DNA of 64,000 nt from Pseudomonas kuykendallii (GCF_900106975.1 NZ_FNNU01000003.1:124001-188000), one strand, 5' to 3'; shown: positions 35,201 to 43,820, counted from the stretch's first letter. Numbers and translations: made by a program. Notes: generated by a model from the sequence alone, not told the origin.

Positions 35201-35773
35201 AGCCACCAGACCCGCGCCGAGAAAGGCCTCGGCCTCGGCCTGGCGATCGCCGACGGCCTCTGCCGGGTGCTCGGTCATCGGCTGGAAGTGCGCTCATGGG
35301 TCGGCAAGGGCAGCGTGTTCAGCGTCAGCGTGCCACTGGCCAAGTCGCCACAGCCGCAGATCGCCGCGCAAGCCGACGTCAATGGCAGCGGTAACGGCCT
35401 GAATGGCACCCAGGTGCTGTGCATCGACAACGAGGACAGCATCCTGGTCGGCATGCACAGCCTGCTGTCGCGCTGGGGTTGCCAGGTCTGGACCGCGCGC
35501 AACCGGCTGGAGTGCGAGCATCTGCTGGCGGAGGACGTGCGTCCGCAACTGGCGCTGGTGGACTATCACCTGGACGAAGGCGAAACCGGTACGGAACTGG
35601 TGGCCTGGCTGCGTACCCGTTTGGGCGAGCCGATTCCCGGTGTGGTGATCAGTGCGGATGCGCGGCCCGAGCTGGTCGCCGACATTCACGCGGTGGGCCT
35701 GGACTACCTCGCCAAACCGGTCAAGCCGGCCGCCCTGCGCGCCCTGCTCAGCCGTCATCTGACGCTGCGCTGA
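32294..35773 (+). CDS. Hybrid sensor histidine kinase with sodium:solute symporter domain
   Basis: The 1159-residue protein combines a sodium:solute symporter-like membrane half (about 13 helices, residues 1-500), a PAS domain (about 640-755, NITQGISVVDQSLRLVAWN), a coiled region, a HisKA domain with phosphorylated His at 806 (AAVSHDLMQPLNAARLF), a HATPase domain (NFLTNAFRYAKG; WDRGPGIPEDK; GLGLGLAIADGL) and a C-terminal receiver with Asp at 1090 (LALVDYHLDEGETGTEL). It belongs to the CbrA-like family of transporter-sensor hybrids. No response regulator gene lies beside it, so the receiver output or a distant partner is unknown. ATG at 32294 has GGAGTT upstream. Confidence 0.95.
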   Translation: MSLSSGSIATVAFVYMAFLFAIAFYGDRRRRPLSPRTRAWVYSLSLAVYCTSWTFFGAVGQAAEQLWAFLPIYLGPLLLMIFAPWVLQKMVMISKQENITSIADFIAARYGKSQSLAVVVALICMVGVLPYIALQLKGIVIGVNLLIGAGADSTGTRAQDTALIVSLVLALFTILFGTRNLDATEHHRGMVLAIAFESLVKLLAFIAVGAFVTYSLHDGFDDLLAKTRAAPQLAEFWAEPVNWPAILVQTGMAMIAIVCLPRQFHVTVVENTEPQDMRLARWVFPLYLVLASLFVIPIALAGQMLLLPGVTPDSFVISLPLAEAHPSLALLAFIGGASAATGMVIVESVALSTMLSNDILLPWLLRKKTAERPFELFRQWMLSVRRVSIVLILLLAYVSYRLLGSSASLATIGQISFAAVGQLAPAMAGALFWKQANRRGVFAGLAAGAAIWFYSLVLPLVARSLGWPLEVFPGLRQLLYFPIGIEVDPLTRGTLLSLVVNFTLFAWVSLLSRTRVSEHWQASRFVGQEITVRPGNRPLLAVQVRDLLVLAERFVGEERAQESFARFSYRQGKEFNPNQAANGDWIAHTERLLAAVLGASSTRAVVKAAIEGRDMQVDDVVRIVDEASEVLQFNRALLQGAIENITQGISVVDQSLRLVAWNHRYLELFGYPEGLIYVGRPISDIIRYNAERGLCGPGDADEHVAKRLYWMRQGTAHTSERTFPNGRVIELIGNPMQGGGFVMSFTDITAFREAEHALKEANEGLEQRVAERTHELSQLNLALSEAKAHAEAANQSKTRFLAAVSHDLMQPLNAARLFSAALGHQDNALPADAQQLVRHLDSSLRSAEDLITDLLDISRLENGRITPDRSAFPLSALFDTLGAEFKALAQEQGVDFRVHGSRLRVESDMKLLRRVLQNFLTNAFRYAKGPVLLGVRHSRGQLRLEVWDRGPGIPEDKRKVIFEEFKRLDSHQTRAEKGLGLGLAIADGLCRVLGHRLEVRSWVGKGSVFSVSVPLAKSPQPQIAAQADVNGSGNGLNGTQVLCIDNEDSILVGMHSLLSRWGCQVWTARNRLECEHLLAEDVRPQLALVDYHLDEGETGTELVAWLRTRLGEPIPGVVISADARPELVADIHAVGLDYLAKPVKPAALRALLSRHLTLR

Positions 35774-35810
35774 ACGATCCCGTGCCCATCAGGGGCACGG
35801 CATATCCCCA

Positions 35811-36128
35811 TCAACGCTCGGCGGTCGGTTCCTGGCGTCCCAGTTCGCGCTGGGCGACCGGATCGCCGGCGCGCGCCGCCAGGCGCAGCAGCTCGAAGCC
35901 GATACGCCGGTCGCGCTGACCACCGCACTCGCGACACAGCAGCAGCCCCAGACGACTTTGCGCCTCGGTCACGCCCTGCCGGGCAGGTTGCTTGAGCAGG
36001 TGGCCGGCCAGGCGCTTGATGCCTTCGCGCTGGCCGAGCTGCGGACGATCCAGCAGCCAGGACGCGACACGTAGCGGCAATCCGGAGCGCGGCGCGGGGG
36101 TATTGGGAAGGGAAACGCGAGACTTCAT
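35811..36128 (-). CDS. Small Sel1-repeat-like protein
   Basis: The 105-residue protein has Sel1/TPR-like alpha-hairpins: QGVTEAQSRLGLLLCRE and RIGFELLRLAARAGDPVAQRELGRQ, the second matching the Sel1 A-x2-G-x4-A pattern. Only one to two repeats are present. A basic N-terminus (MKSRVSLPNTPAPRSGLPLR) precedes them. Function is unknown; it is convergent with the hybrid kinase gene. Confidence 0.78.
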   Translation of the reverse strand: MKSRVSLPNTPAPRSGLPLRVASWLLDRPQLGQREGIKRLAGHLLKQPARQGVTEAQSRLGLLLCRECGGQRDRRIGFELLRLAARAGDPVAQRELGRQEPTAER

Positions 36129-36538
36129 CAGGACCAGGAGCGACCAGGGAGGGCGCGCACTTTACTCCTTTTGCCCGTGATGAAAAGACTTGCGCGGGAA
36201 GCGCAGCGTTGATCTAGAAACGCGCTTTCGAGCTATCCACAAAATCTGTGGATAACTCAGTGGACAAGATGCAGAAAAGTACCGCGAAGGCAGGCCGGAC
36301 GGGGCTGGCGTTCAAACTGGCGTTTTTTTCGCCACAATAAAAACTCGTTCTTTTTCAACAACTTGCAAAGCCATACAGAAAAAGTCGAAGGCTGACAAGG
36401 GTTTACGCAGCACCTTCATATGCCGTCAGACTGATTGTGAACAAGTCAAGCGACCATGGCGCCGCATCGCGCATTTTTTTCGTCATAAAGATCAACGAAA
36501 ACCGACTTTCGGGGTTGCCAAAACACCCCCAAACAAGG
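36129..36538. other. Gene-free stretch with paired DnaA-box-like sites
   Basis: No gene is seen in these 410 bases. The left part holds inverted sites CTATCCACA (36233-36241) and TGTGGATAA (36247-36255); the right one is a perfect DnaA box on the minus strand. The rest is AT-richer than the surroundings and contains a T-run (36326-36331 region) without a clear stem. A small RNA cannot be excluded but nothing supports one directly. Confidence 0.5.
36233..36255. promoter_or_regulatory. Inverted pair of DnaA-box-like sequences
   Basis: CTATCCACA and TGTGGATAA face each other across five bases, forming a 23-base inverted structure. TGTGGATAA is the exact complement of the TTATCCACA consensus. 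There is no replication gene nearby, so this is more likely a DnaA-titrating or regulatory site, or a chance palindrome, than an origin. Confidence 0.4.
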
Positions 36539-36808
36539 CTAGAGCGTGGCAGGCAACGCGCCGCTCCGGACGGACGGCATGACGATCTGCAAGTCGGATT
36601 CGATCGTGCGGATGATGCGCTTCACGTCGTGCAGCGTCGGCGAGGTGTTGCAGTGGATTCCCAACACCGTCAGCAGCCGTTCGCCGCTGGCGGGATCGAA
36701 CACGCAGGCGTGCAGGCTTTGCGGAGCGTCGAGTGCCGCTTCGAAGGCCAAGGGCTGAAAGTAAATATTGATGAGCTCACAGGCACGGGGCAGGGACATG
36801 CATTTCAT
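36539..36808 (-). CDS. DUF1652-like small protein
   Basis: The 89-residue protein resembles the pseudomonad DUF1652 family: a starting helix (LPRACELINIYFQPLAF), the middle SLHACVFDPASGERLLTVLGI and a closing helix VKRIIRTIESDLQ. No catalytic motif is seen and no function is known. A second DUF1652-like gene lies at 37534-37803. An ATG three codons downstream is an alternative start. Confidence 0.72.
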   Translation of the reverse strand: MKCMSLPRACELINIYFQPLAFEAALDAPQSLHACVFDPASGERLLTVLGIHCNTSPTLHDVKRIIRTIESDLQIVMPSVRSGALPATL

Positions 36809-37081
36809 TCACGAGGTTCTCCATATGCGACGCGAACGAACCGAAGATCGAGGCTGCGACGACATCCAGGTCTGCACTCAGTTCTCGGCTATGTGGGGCA
36901 AATTGTAGCAGGACTTGCTAGCCCGTGAACCTCGCCTTCCGTCGGGGTTGCGTTTCGGTAACACCGCTTCCGGCTCAGCTGCCCGGCCGTTACCGGCTGC
37001 CGACGTTGTCCGACTAACGGGCTGAATTAGCCTGATCGGCCGCTCTCGAACCTCTATCAGTCATCACGTCGTCGAGGCCCT

Positions 37082-37408
37082 ATGTCCACCCCTCACCCCT
37101 CGGTACTGGCGCTGCGCCAGCTACAGGAGATCGCGGCCCAATGGAAGGAGCGGCAAGGCAACCGCCCGTTGCTCGCCCGGGATGCGCTGACCCGGTTGTA
37201 CGAGCTGTGGCAGCCCACCGCTCACGGCAACGATTTCGAGCGACAGGCCGAATACACGCTCCTGGCCGTGCAGCGCCTGTTCAACGACTGGAACCAGCGC
37301 GGCGAGAACGACGAGGAGCTGCTTACGCAAATGCTCTGGCTGCTGGAACAGCGCGACCTGGTGACGGCGCAGAAGGAATACCTCGCGGACCTCGGCCCGA
37401 GCAGTTGA
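37082..37408 (+). CDS. Hypothetical protein, 108 residues
   Basis: An all-helical, charged protein without signal peptide or membrane segment (for example HPSVLALRQLQEIAAQWKER and LLTQMLWLLEQRDLVTAQ). No family is recognised. ATG at 37082 has GAGG eight bases upstream. It is followed 125 bases later by a DUF1652-like gene in the same direction; the gap contains a ribosome site but no clear terminator. Confidence 0.75.
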   Translation: MSTPHPSVLALRQLQEIAAQWKERQGNRPLLARDALTRLYELWQPTAHGNDFERQAEYTLLAVQRLFNDWNQRGENDEELLTQMLWLLEQRDLVTAQKEYLADLGPSS

Positions 37409-37533
37409 GCATGCCCGGCGACGGATCGCCCAGCGTCCTGAGAAGGCTTCGATTTCCCAAGAAAGCCGGTGCTCCGTGCACTTGAACAACAACAATACCG
37501 TCGGCCAAACCGACCTTTTCAGGACCTACTGCC

Positions 37534-37803
37534 ATGAACCTTCCTTTCGAACAGGCGCGTTCGATTCTCGAGGATGCCTTTGAACCGCACGCCTGCCACG
37601 TCGAGCGCAACGCCGACTTGATCACGCTGCGCATCCACGCCAGCGACAGCGATGACACCTTCATCCTTACCCAGGTCGACGCCGAGCGCATCGAGAGTAT
37701 CCGCGCCCTCTCCCAATTGATTCTGGAGCTGCGCCAGGAGTTGGCCGTCGTGCTCCACCGCCATCAACAGGGCCACGGTCGACAGCGAAGCCAGAGCCGA
37801 TAG
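37534..37803 (+). CDS. DUF1652-like small protein
   Basis: The 89-residue protein starts MNLPFEQARSILEDAFEP and has the DUF1652-like run LITLRIHASDSDDTFILTQV followed by RIESIRALSQLILELRQEL. The last 15 residues (HRHQQGHGRQRSQSR) are basic and low-complexity. It shares the family fold with the gene at 36539-36808, in the opposite orientation. Function is unknown. Confidence 0.72.
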   Translation: MNLPFEQARSILEDAFEPHACHVERNADLITLRIHASDSDDTFILTQVDAERIESIRALSQLILELRQELAVVLHRHQQGHGRQRSQSR

Positions 37804-37915
37804 CCTCACGACCGCGGGTATCGCTTTTGAAGTCGTAAGGTGCAGGTCGCGATACGCGAGCACCCTCGCCGGCTCTTTCAGCGCGGGCGACCCGCATGGT
37901 CGCCCGCAACTGCCT

Positions 37916-38671
37916 TCAGACTTGCGCCTGGCCGCCATCGACGAACAACTCGATACCGTTGACGAAGCTGGCATCGTCGGAGGCCAGGAACAGCGCCGCG
38001 CTGGCGATTTCCTCGGCTTCACCGACACGCCCCATGGGAATCTGCGACGCCAGGTAATCCAGCAGGCCCTGCTGCTGCACGGCATCGGGGCCGGCCAGGT
38101 CGACCAGGCCCGGAGTTCGGGTCGCGCCGGGGCTGATGGTGTTGATCCGTACCTGGCGGTCCTTCAGATCCAGAATCCAGTTCCGCGCGAACGCCCGAAC
38201 CGCGGCCTTGGAGGCGGCGTACACGCTGAACGCGGCAGTTCCCGAACTGCCGGCGGTCGAACCGGTAAGGATCACCGAGGCCTTTTTCGCCAGCAGCGGC
38301 AGGGCTTTTTGTACGGTGAAGAGCACACCCTTCACGTTGCGCGCGAAGGTGTCGTCGTACTGCTCCTCGGTGATCTCGCCCAGGGGCAGCATCGAACCGC
38401 CACCGGCATTGGCGAACAGCACATCTATACGCCCGTGGGCGGTGCCGATCTGCTCGTAGAGCGCATCGAGCTGCTCCAGGCGGGTGGAGTCGACCCGCAC
38501 CCCGATGGCGTTGTTGCCGACTGCTTTCACGGCGGCATCCAGCTCCGCCTGGCGGCGTCCGGTGAGGTAAACCTGTGCACCTTCCCGGACGAAGCGTTTG
38601 GCGGTCGCCAGGCCGATACCGCTGGTGCCGCCGGTAACCAGTGCGATCTTGCCTTCGAGTGTGCTGCTCAT
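37916..38671 (-). CDS. Short-chain dehydrogenase/reductase (SDR)
   Basis: The 251-residue oxidoreductase of the classical SDR type has the NAD(P)-binding TGGTSGIG (residues 14-21), LFANAGG (NAG motif), the catalytic Ser in [10 protein letters not shown] and Y-x3-K in YAASK (about residues 152-156), with the substrate-loop [10 protein letters not shown]. It starts 104 bases from a divergent LysR gene that probably regulates it. The substrate is unknown. Confidence 0.94.
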   Translation of the reverse strand: MSSTLEGKIALVTGGTSGIGLATAKRFVREGAQVYLTGRRQAELDAAVKAVGNNAIGVRVDSTRLEQLDALYEQIGTAHGRIDVLFANAGGGSMLPLGEITEEQYDDTFARNVKGVLFTVQKALPLLAKKASVILTGSTAGSSGTAAFSVYAASKAAVRAFARNWILDLKDRQVRINTISPGATRTPGLVDLAGPDAVQQQGLLDYLASQIPMGRVGEAEEIASAALFLASDDASFVNGIELFVDGGQAQV

Positions 38672-38775
38672 GGTGGTTCTCCCATCGGTCTTGATGAAGT
38701 GGTGTGGGAGAAGCTTATCGACGGCGGCGAATCGTCAAAATAGAATTGTATGAAAGCCATCGTTGCAGAAATGAA

Positions 38776-39690
38776 ATGAGCAGACTTCCGGATTTCGAAG
38801 GGCTGGGCATGTTCGCCAAAGTGGCCGAAGAGGGTTCGTTCGCCGCGGCAGCGCGCGTCATGGGCGTTTCGGTGCCCACGGTATCGCGCGCAGTGGCCAG
38901 GCTGGAGGAACGCCTGGGAAGCCGACTGTTCAACCGCACCTCGCGGCAACTGGCGCTGACCGAGTTCGGCGCGAACATGGCGGCCAGGGCGAGTGAGATC
39001 TACCGGCAGGCCGAAGAACTGGAAAGCGAAGCCCAGGATCTGTCGGTGCAGCCCCGTGGCCAGGTGCGGCTGGCCATCCCCATGGCGTTCGGCTTGCGCT
39101 GGGTCGCCCCGCTGTTGCCACAGTTGATGCGCCGCTATCCCGAACTGTCGATAGACCTGCATCTCACGGATGCGTCGGTAGACCTGATCGCCGAGGGCTT
39201 CGATGCGGCGTTGCGCATCGCCGTGCTTCCGGATTCCTCGCTGGTGGCGCGCCGGCTCTGCGCCGTCACGCAGTACCTTGTCGCCTCGCCCGGTTATCTC
39301 GCCGAACACGGCCACCCCGGCCATCCCCGCGAGCTGGCCACCCGCTCGTGCCTCAGCTATGCCTACCGCGCCCGCGGCCAGGTATGGCGATTCACCCACG
39401 AGGACGGCCGCGAGGAAGACGTGTCGCCCAGCGGCCCGCTGAGGGTGACGAACTCGGACGCGCTGTTGCCCGTGCTGCTGGAAGGACTGGCCATCGCCGA
39501 ACTGCCCGAATTCATCGCCAGCGAATACCTCGCCGATGGCCGACTGGTCACCCTGCTGCCGGAATGGAGCATGGCGCGCGGCGGTCTGTACTTCGTAACC
39601 CCCACCGCCCGCACACGACCGATGAAGATCAAGGTGCTCTCGGACTTCTTCGCCGAACACCTCGGCGAACCTGCCTGGCGATGGGGCTGA
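38776..39690 (+). CDS. LysR-family transcriptional regulator
   Basis: The 304-residue regulator has an N-terminal winged helix (FEGLGMFAKVAEEGSFAAAARVMGVSVPTVSRAVARLEERLG, residues 7-48) and a LysR substrate-binding domain (GQVRLAIPMAFG; DLIAEGFDAALRIAVLPDSSLVARRL). ATG at 38776 (MSRLPDF) gives the family length; the longer frame upstream is not conserved-looking. It diverges from an SDR gene and likely controls it. Confidence 0.94.
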   Translation: MSRLPDFEGLGMFAKVAEEGSFAAAARVMGVSVPTVSRAVARLEERLGSRLFNRTSRQLALTEFGANMAARASEIYRQAEELESEAQDLSVQPRGQVRLAIPMAFGLRWVAPLLPQLMRRYPELSIDLHLTDASVDLIAEGFDAALRIAVLPDSSLVARRLCAVTQYLVASPGYLAEHGHPGHPRELATRSCLSYAYRARGQVWRFTHEDGREEDVSPSGPLRVTNSDALLPVLLEGLAIAELPEFIASEYLADGRLVTLLPEWSMARGGLYFVTPTARTRPMKIKVLSDFFAEHLGEPAWRWG

Positions 39691-40027
39691 ATGCCAGGCG
39701 GCAAGTAAGGACGGTTAACGGCAGCGGTAATGGATCTGCAAGATGAGGCGAGGTGTAAGGATGCGATGTGGCGGCTGGTTTCGGCCCCAATAGCAGCTAT
39801 CGACGCACTCGGCTTCTTTTCTCGGCCTGATGCACCTTCCCTTCCTCATCTCGGCAGGTTCCACCTTGCCAGCCAGAGCTGGCGCGACACCGCCAACCAT
39901 CCTTCCCGTTTGTTCGCCACGAAAGCCTGCTGAAAGTTTGGAATGAAAGTATGCCGTCATGCCTCTCCCCCGCACCGAGAGGTTCTGCCTGAGGGCAGCC
40001 TATTCCAAATACAAGAGAGCGGTTTCC
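39691..40027. other. Gene-free stretch upstream of an MFS gene
   Basis: No gene, hairpin repeat or recognisable regulatory site is seen in these 337 bases apart from the leader of the following transporter. Short open frames on either strand lack ribosome sites and family features. Confidence 0.6.
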
Positions 40028-41359
40028 ATGAACAAGCAATCAACTGATGGGATTGAAAAATCGACGATGCGCAAGCTTGGGTTTCGTCTGATTCCCTTTC
40101 TCGTGCTCTGTTACTTCATCGCCTACATCGATCGAGTCAATATCGGTTTCGCAGCGCTGACCATGAATGAGGACATCGGCCTGACGGCCAGTGCCTTCGG
40201 ATTCGGCGCCACGCTGTTCTTCGTCGCCTATGTCCTCTGCGAAATGCCCAGCAACATGGCCATGGAGCGTTTCGGTGCGCGTCGATGGATCGCGCGCATC
40301 ATGATCACCTGGGGCATCGTCGGTTTCTGCTCGTCATTTGCGGTTGGCCCGATCTCCTATTCCGTTTCCCGCTTCCTTCTCGGGGCGGCAGAAGCCGGCT
40401 TCTTTCCGGGCGTCATCCTTTACCTCTCGCAGTGCATTCCCAAGGCGTACATGGCTCGAATCATCGCGATCTTCATGGTCGCTATTCCGCTGTCCAATTT
40501 CATCGGTTCGCCGCTGTCGGCGCTGCTGCTGAAAATGGATGGCGTGGCGGACTTCGCAGGGTGGCAGTGGCTGCTGATGCTGGAAGCACTCCCCGCGATC
40601 ATTCTGGGATTGCTGGCGTTGAAGGTGCTGCCTGATCGGCCGAAAGATGCCAAATGGCTGACTCAGGAGGAACAGGACTGGCTGAGCGGACAGCTGAGCA
40701 AGGAACGCGCGGCACGCGACAGCACTCCCGAAAAACAGGCGCATACCGTGAGCGGCATGCTCAAGGCCGTGGTCACCAACAAGTACATCTGGGTACTGTC
40801 GGTGATCTACATGGGCAGTTCGGCAACCAGCAATACGCTCTCGTTGTGGATGCCGCAGATCCTGAAATCCTTCCATCTTTCCAACATGCAAACCGGGCTG
40901 TTGAACATGATCCCCTTCGGCATCGCCGCGGCCTTCATGATCTACTGGGGCATGCGTGCGGACAAAAGCGGAGAGCGGGTCAAGGCCACCGCCATCCCGC
41001 TGGCCATCACCGCCGTGAGCTTCTTTGCCACGCTGTTCACGGGCTCGCTGACCATCACGCTGGTGCTGCTGACGCTCGTACTGATGGGCAACTACGCGAT
41101 CAAGGGGCCGTTCTGGGCGCTGTGCTCCGAAACCCTGCCGCCGGCGACCCTGGCCGCCGGGATCGCGGCGATCAATACCTTCGCCCACCTGGGCACGGGT
41201 GCCATGAGCTCCGTCATCGGTGTACTGCGTGACCAGACCGGCAGCTTCCCGATCGCGCTGTTGCCCCTTTGCGCGCTGACCGCTACCGGTTCGCTGCTGG
41301 TGTTCCTGGTGGGCAAACAGAACCGCCGTGCGGCGCTGGCGCCGGCTGTCAGCAGATAA
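40028..41359 (+). CDS. MFS transporter, anion:cation symporter (ACS) family
   Basis: The 443-residue protein has twelve membrane segments and the ACS-family hallmark FLVLCYFIAYIDRVNIGFAALTM (about residues 24-46). It continues with VLCEMPSNMAMERFGARRWIARIMITWG and FLLGAAEAGFFPGVILYLS. Such porters take up organic acids (phthalate, tartrate, glucarate, hydroxyphenylacetate). ATG at 40028 lies just before the family-like start. The substrate is unknown; no catabolic gene is adjacent. A terminator follows. Confidence 0.93.
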   Translation: MNKQSTDGIEKSTMRKLGFRLIPFLVLCYFIAYIDRVNIGFAALTMNEDIGLTASAFGFGATLFFVAYVLCEMPSNMAMERFGARRWIARIMITWGIVGFCSSFAVGPISYSVSRFLLGAAEAGFFPGVILYLSQCIPKAYMARIIAIFMVAIPLSNFIGSPLSALLLKMDGVADFAGWQWLLMLEALPAIILGLLALKVLPDRPKDAKWLTQEEQDWLSGQLSKERAARDSTPEKQAHTVSGMLKAVVTNKYIWVLSVIYMGSSATSNTLSLWMPQILKSFHLSNMQTGLLNMIPFGIAAAFMIYWGMRADKSGERVKATAIPLAITAVSFFATLFTGSLTITLVLLTLVLMGNYAIKGPFWALCSETLPPATLAAGIAAINTFAHLGTGAMSSVIGVLRDQTGSFPIALLPLCALTATGSLLVFLVGKQNRRAALAPAVSR

Positions 41360-41372
41360 TCGACCGGCATCA

Positions 41373-41404
41373 AGAGGCTCGGCTTCACCGAGCCTCTTTG
41401 TTTC
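41373..41404 (+). terminator. Terminator after the ACS transporter
   Basis: A 10-bp perfect stem AGAGGCTCGG (41373-41382) and CCGAGCCTCT (41388-41397) with loop CTTCA is followed by TTGTTT, 13 bases after the stop codon. Confidence 0.85.
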
Positions 41405-41565
41405 CTGGTAACCCGATCGTCCAAACGCTGCGTCGCCTTTGCCTGCCTGAGCCCGAGCCAGAAACTGAACGCCTTGATCGGAACATTGCCATTGGCCGTG
41501 TTCAGTCGGATTTTGGCAGGCAAAAATCGGCCAAAGGCACCGTTTTCCCCAGACTAAGACACACC

Positions 41566-42771
41566 TCAATGACCAACCACTGCCCCGCCCGGGCGCCGGT
41601 CACCAGCGGGAAACCCATGCGCCCGCGCCTGTAGTGCGATGGCCAAACTGGCCAGCAACAGCGCCAGCAGAACCCAGGGAAACGCAGCCACGCCCCATTG
41701 CCCGAGCAGCACCCCGCCGAGCAGTCCGCCTCCCGCTATCGCGCTGTTCCAGACCACCACGTTCATCGAAAGGGCGACATCCGCCCCCTCGCCTGCCGCA
41801 TCGGCCAAGGCGGTTTGCAGCAGCGTGGCCGCGCCGCCAAAGGTCAGCCCCCAGATAAAGGTGCCGACGTAAATGGCGGGGGCAGAAGACGAGAGAACGC
41901 CGAACAGCACCGACACCGCTGCAAAGGTGGCGAGGCTGGCCAGCACCGTGTTGCGAAGATGGCGGTCCACCAACCGCCCGGTTATCCAGATGCCCGCCAG
42001 CGCGGCAATGCCGAACACCAGCAGCACCACATCCACATCGCCGGTCAGGCCGGCCGGGGAGATGAAGGGCGCGATGTAGGTGTAGAGAATGTTGTGCGCC
42101 AGCATCCAGGTGACCACGACCCCGAGCACGGAACGCACTCCGGGTGTCACCAGCACGCGGCGCAGCGGAAGACGCCGCTCCGAGGCTTGTCCCGGATAGT
42201 CGGGCACTTTGATCAGCACCCAGGCGATCAACACCAGCGTCAACGCCGACATCAGCCCGAACGCCATGCGCCAGCCGATCAACCCGCCCAGCCAGGTTCC
42301 CATCGGCACACCAAGCGACAACGCGATGGGCGTGCCCACCATGGCCACCGCCAGCGCTCGCCCCTGCGAGGCGGGCGCCACCATTCGCCGCGCATAGCCG
42401 GCGATCAGGCTCCAGGCGAGCCCAGCCGAAACGCCGGCGAAGAAACGCGCCACCAGAATGAGCCAATAGTTGGAAGACAGCGCGGTGACGGAGTTGAACA
42501 GCAGAAAACCGACGATGGTCACCAGCAGCACCGTGCGCCGCCGCCAGCCCTGCGTGGCGACGGTGAGTGGAATCGCCGCCAGTAGCGAACCCAGCGCATA
42601 GACCGTAACCATCTGCCCCGCCATCGCGGGCGAGATAGACAACCCGCTCACGATCTGGGGCAGCAAGCCGGCGGGCAGGGTTTCGGTCAGGATGCAGATA
42701 AATCCGGTCATCGCCAGGGCAAGCAAGGCGCCGTAAGGCAGCGTTTCCCGCTGCGGTTCATCTCGAGTCAT
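41566..42771 (-). CDS. MFS transporter, DHA1 drug/sugar efflux family
   Basis: The 401-residue protein has twelve membrane segments and the DHA1-type early region ALAMTGFICILTETLPAGLLPQI followed by MVTVYALGSLLAAIPLTVATQGWRRR. This is the AraJ/YdhP-like branch of exporters. It is divergent from a TetR regulator across 109 bases that contain palindromic sequences, so it is probably repressed by that regulator. The substrate cannot be deduced. Confidence 0.93.
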   Translation of the reverse strand: MTRDEPQRETLPYGALLALAMTGFICILTETLPAGLLPQIVSGLSISPAMAGQMVTVYALGSLLAAIPLTVATQGWRRRTVLLVTIVGFLLFNSVTALSSNYWLILVARFFAGVSAGLAWSLIAGYARRMVAPASQGRALAVAMVGTPIALSLGVPMGTWLGGLIGWRMAFGLMSALTLVLIAWVLIKVPDYPGQASERRLPLRRVLVTPGVRSVLGVVVTWMLAHNILYTYIAPFISPAGLTGDVDVVLLVFGIAALAGIWITGRLVDRHLRNTVLASLATFAAVSVLFGVLSSSAPAIYVGTFIWGLTFGGAATLLQTALADAAGEGADVALSMNVVVWNSAIAGGGLLGGVLLGQWGVAAFPWVLLALLLASLAIALQARAHGFPAGDRRPGGAVVGH

Positions 42772-42789
42772 GTGCCAGAATCCAACTTA

Positions 42790-42811
42790 TATATTGATCG
42801 GTACAAATATA
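42790..42811. promoter_or_regulatory. Operator candidate between MFS and TetR genes
   Basis: TATATT (42790-42795) and AATATA (42806-42811) are inverted arms around GATCGGTACA in the divergent promoter region. The symmetry fits a TetR-type repressor site overlapping a promoter; a second AT-rich stretch (TGTATCGACTAGTATTTA) lies near 42841-42858. Confidence 0.45.
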
Positions 42812-42880
42812 GGGAGCAGGCAAGCAATGGTCAACGACTTATGTATCGACTAGTATTTAAGTCAATCGGAGGACTCGTCC

Positions 42881-43522
42881 ATGGCACAAATGGGACGGCC
42901 GCGCACGTTTGATCGTGACGTGGCACTCACTCAAGCACTGCATCTGTTCTGGGAAAACGGCTACGACGCCACCTCGCTGAGCCAACTCAAGGCGACAATC
43001 GGCGGCGGCATCACCGCGCCCAGTTTTTACGCAGCCTTTGGCTCCAAGGAGCAGCTATTCAAGGAGGTGATGGATCTTTACCTGAATAGCTACGGCAAGG
43101 TCACCGACAGCCTGTTCGACACCAGTCTGCCGCCGCGGGATGCCATCGAACTTACACTGCGCCGCTCCGCGCGGATGCAATGCGAACCGGATCATCCCAA
43201 GGGTTGCCTGGTGGCACTGGGAGCGATGAGCGCGTGCTCGCAGGAGAGCAGGATCATCTCGGCGCCACTGGCGCAAACCCGGGCGTTGAATCGGGAAGCC
43301 TTGCGGGCCTGCGTCGAACGCGGCATCGCGTTGGGGCAACTGCCGGCGGAGGTCGATGCAACCGCCCTCGCCACGGCGTTCGACAGTTTTCTCCTGGGCC
43401 TGTCCACGCTGGCGCGCGACGGGGTATCGGCGGACGCCCTGGACGCCGCGGTAACGCGCGTCATGAGGTTGTGGGATGAGGCGAGTGTGGCGCCTGCATG
43501 TCCAGCTCGGCCGCACGCCTAG
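42881..43522 (+). CDS. TetR-family transcriptional regulator
   Basis: The 213-residue regulator begins MGRPRTFDRDVALTQALHLFWENGYDATSLSQLKA with the TetR helix-turn-helix (about residues 10-55, including SFYAAFGSKEQLFKEVM). The C-terminal ligand domain carries MQCEPDHPKGCLVALGA, a motif of the PsrA/YjdC-like TetR_C group. It diverges from an MFS exporter and likely represses it until the exported compound binds. Confidence 0.94.
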   Translation: MAQMGRPRTFDRDVALTQALHLFWENGYDATSLSQLKATIGGGITAPSFYAAFGSKEQLFKEVMDLYLNSYGKVTDSLFDTSLPPRDAIELTLRRSARMQCEPDHPKGCLVALGAMSACSQESRIISAPLAQTRALNREALRACVERGIALGQLPAEVDATALATAFDSFLLGLSTLARDGVSADALDAAVTRVMRLWDEASVAPACPARPHA

Positions 43523-43697
43523 GGCGTCAGGTAACCAGGGATCACCACGGGTGGCGGGCACAATGCACTGATTGAGCTGCGGCGGCGCCAACGGCACCAG
43601 CCGGGTGTTCGCCTGGCGTGCATGGCCGCGCGGTGAGGCCAATTTCAGAAACCTGGCGAATAGCTGCTGTCGATTTTCCCAGAAAGGGCACTTACCG

Positions 43698-43765
43698 GAT
43701 TCCAGTGACCGCTGAAGCGTCGCAGGCCAATCACTAAAAAAGCCGCTGTCGATGCTGCTATTGGC
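43698..43765 (+). repeat. Degenerate intergenic repeat, copy 1
   Basis: The 68 bases from GATTCCAGTGACCGCTGAAG to GATGCTGCTATTGGC align along their whole length with 49543-49611 (roughly three quarters of positions identical by eye). The 3' end CTGCTATTGGC also recurs at 53207-53217. Confidence 0.65.
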
Positions 43766-43820
43766 GCAGGCAGCCGCGTGACCCGCTATCGGCCGGACGC
43801 TGCCCCTCTGCATCAATACC

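Noticed and set aside
36233..36255. Replication origin
   Set aside because: Only two boxes and no dnaA, dnaN, rep or parAB genes nearby.
39715..39975. 86-codon minus-strand open frame
   Set aside because: No ribosome site, no family features, and lies in the leader of the MFS gene.
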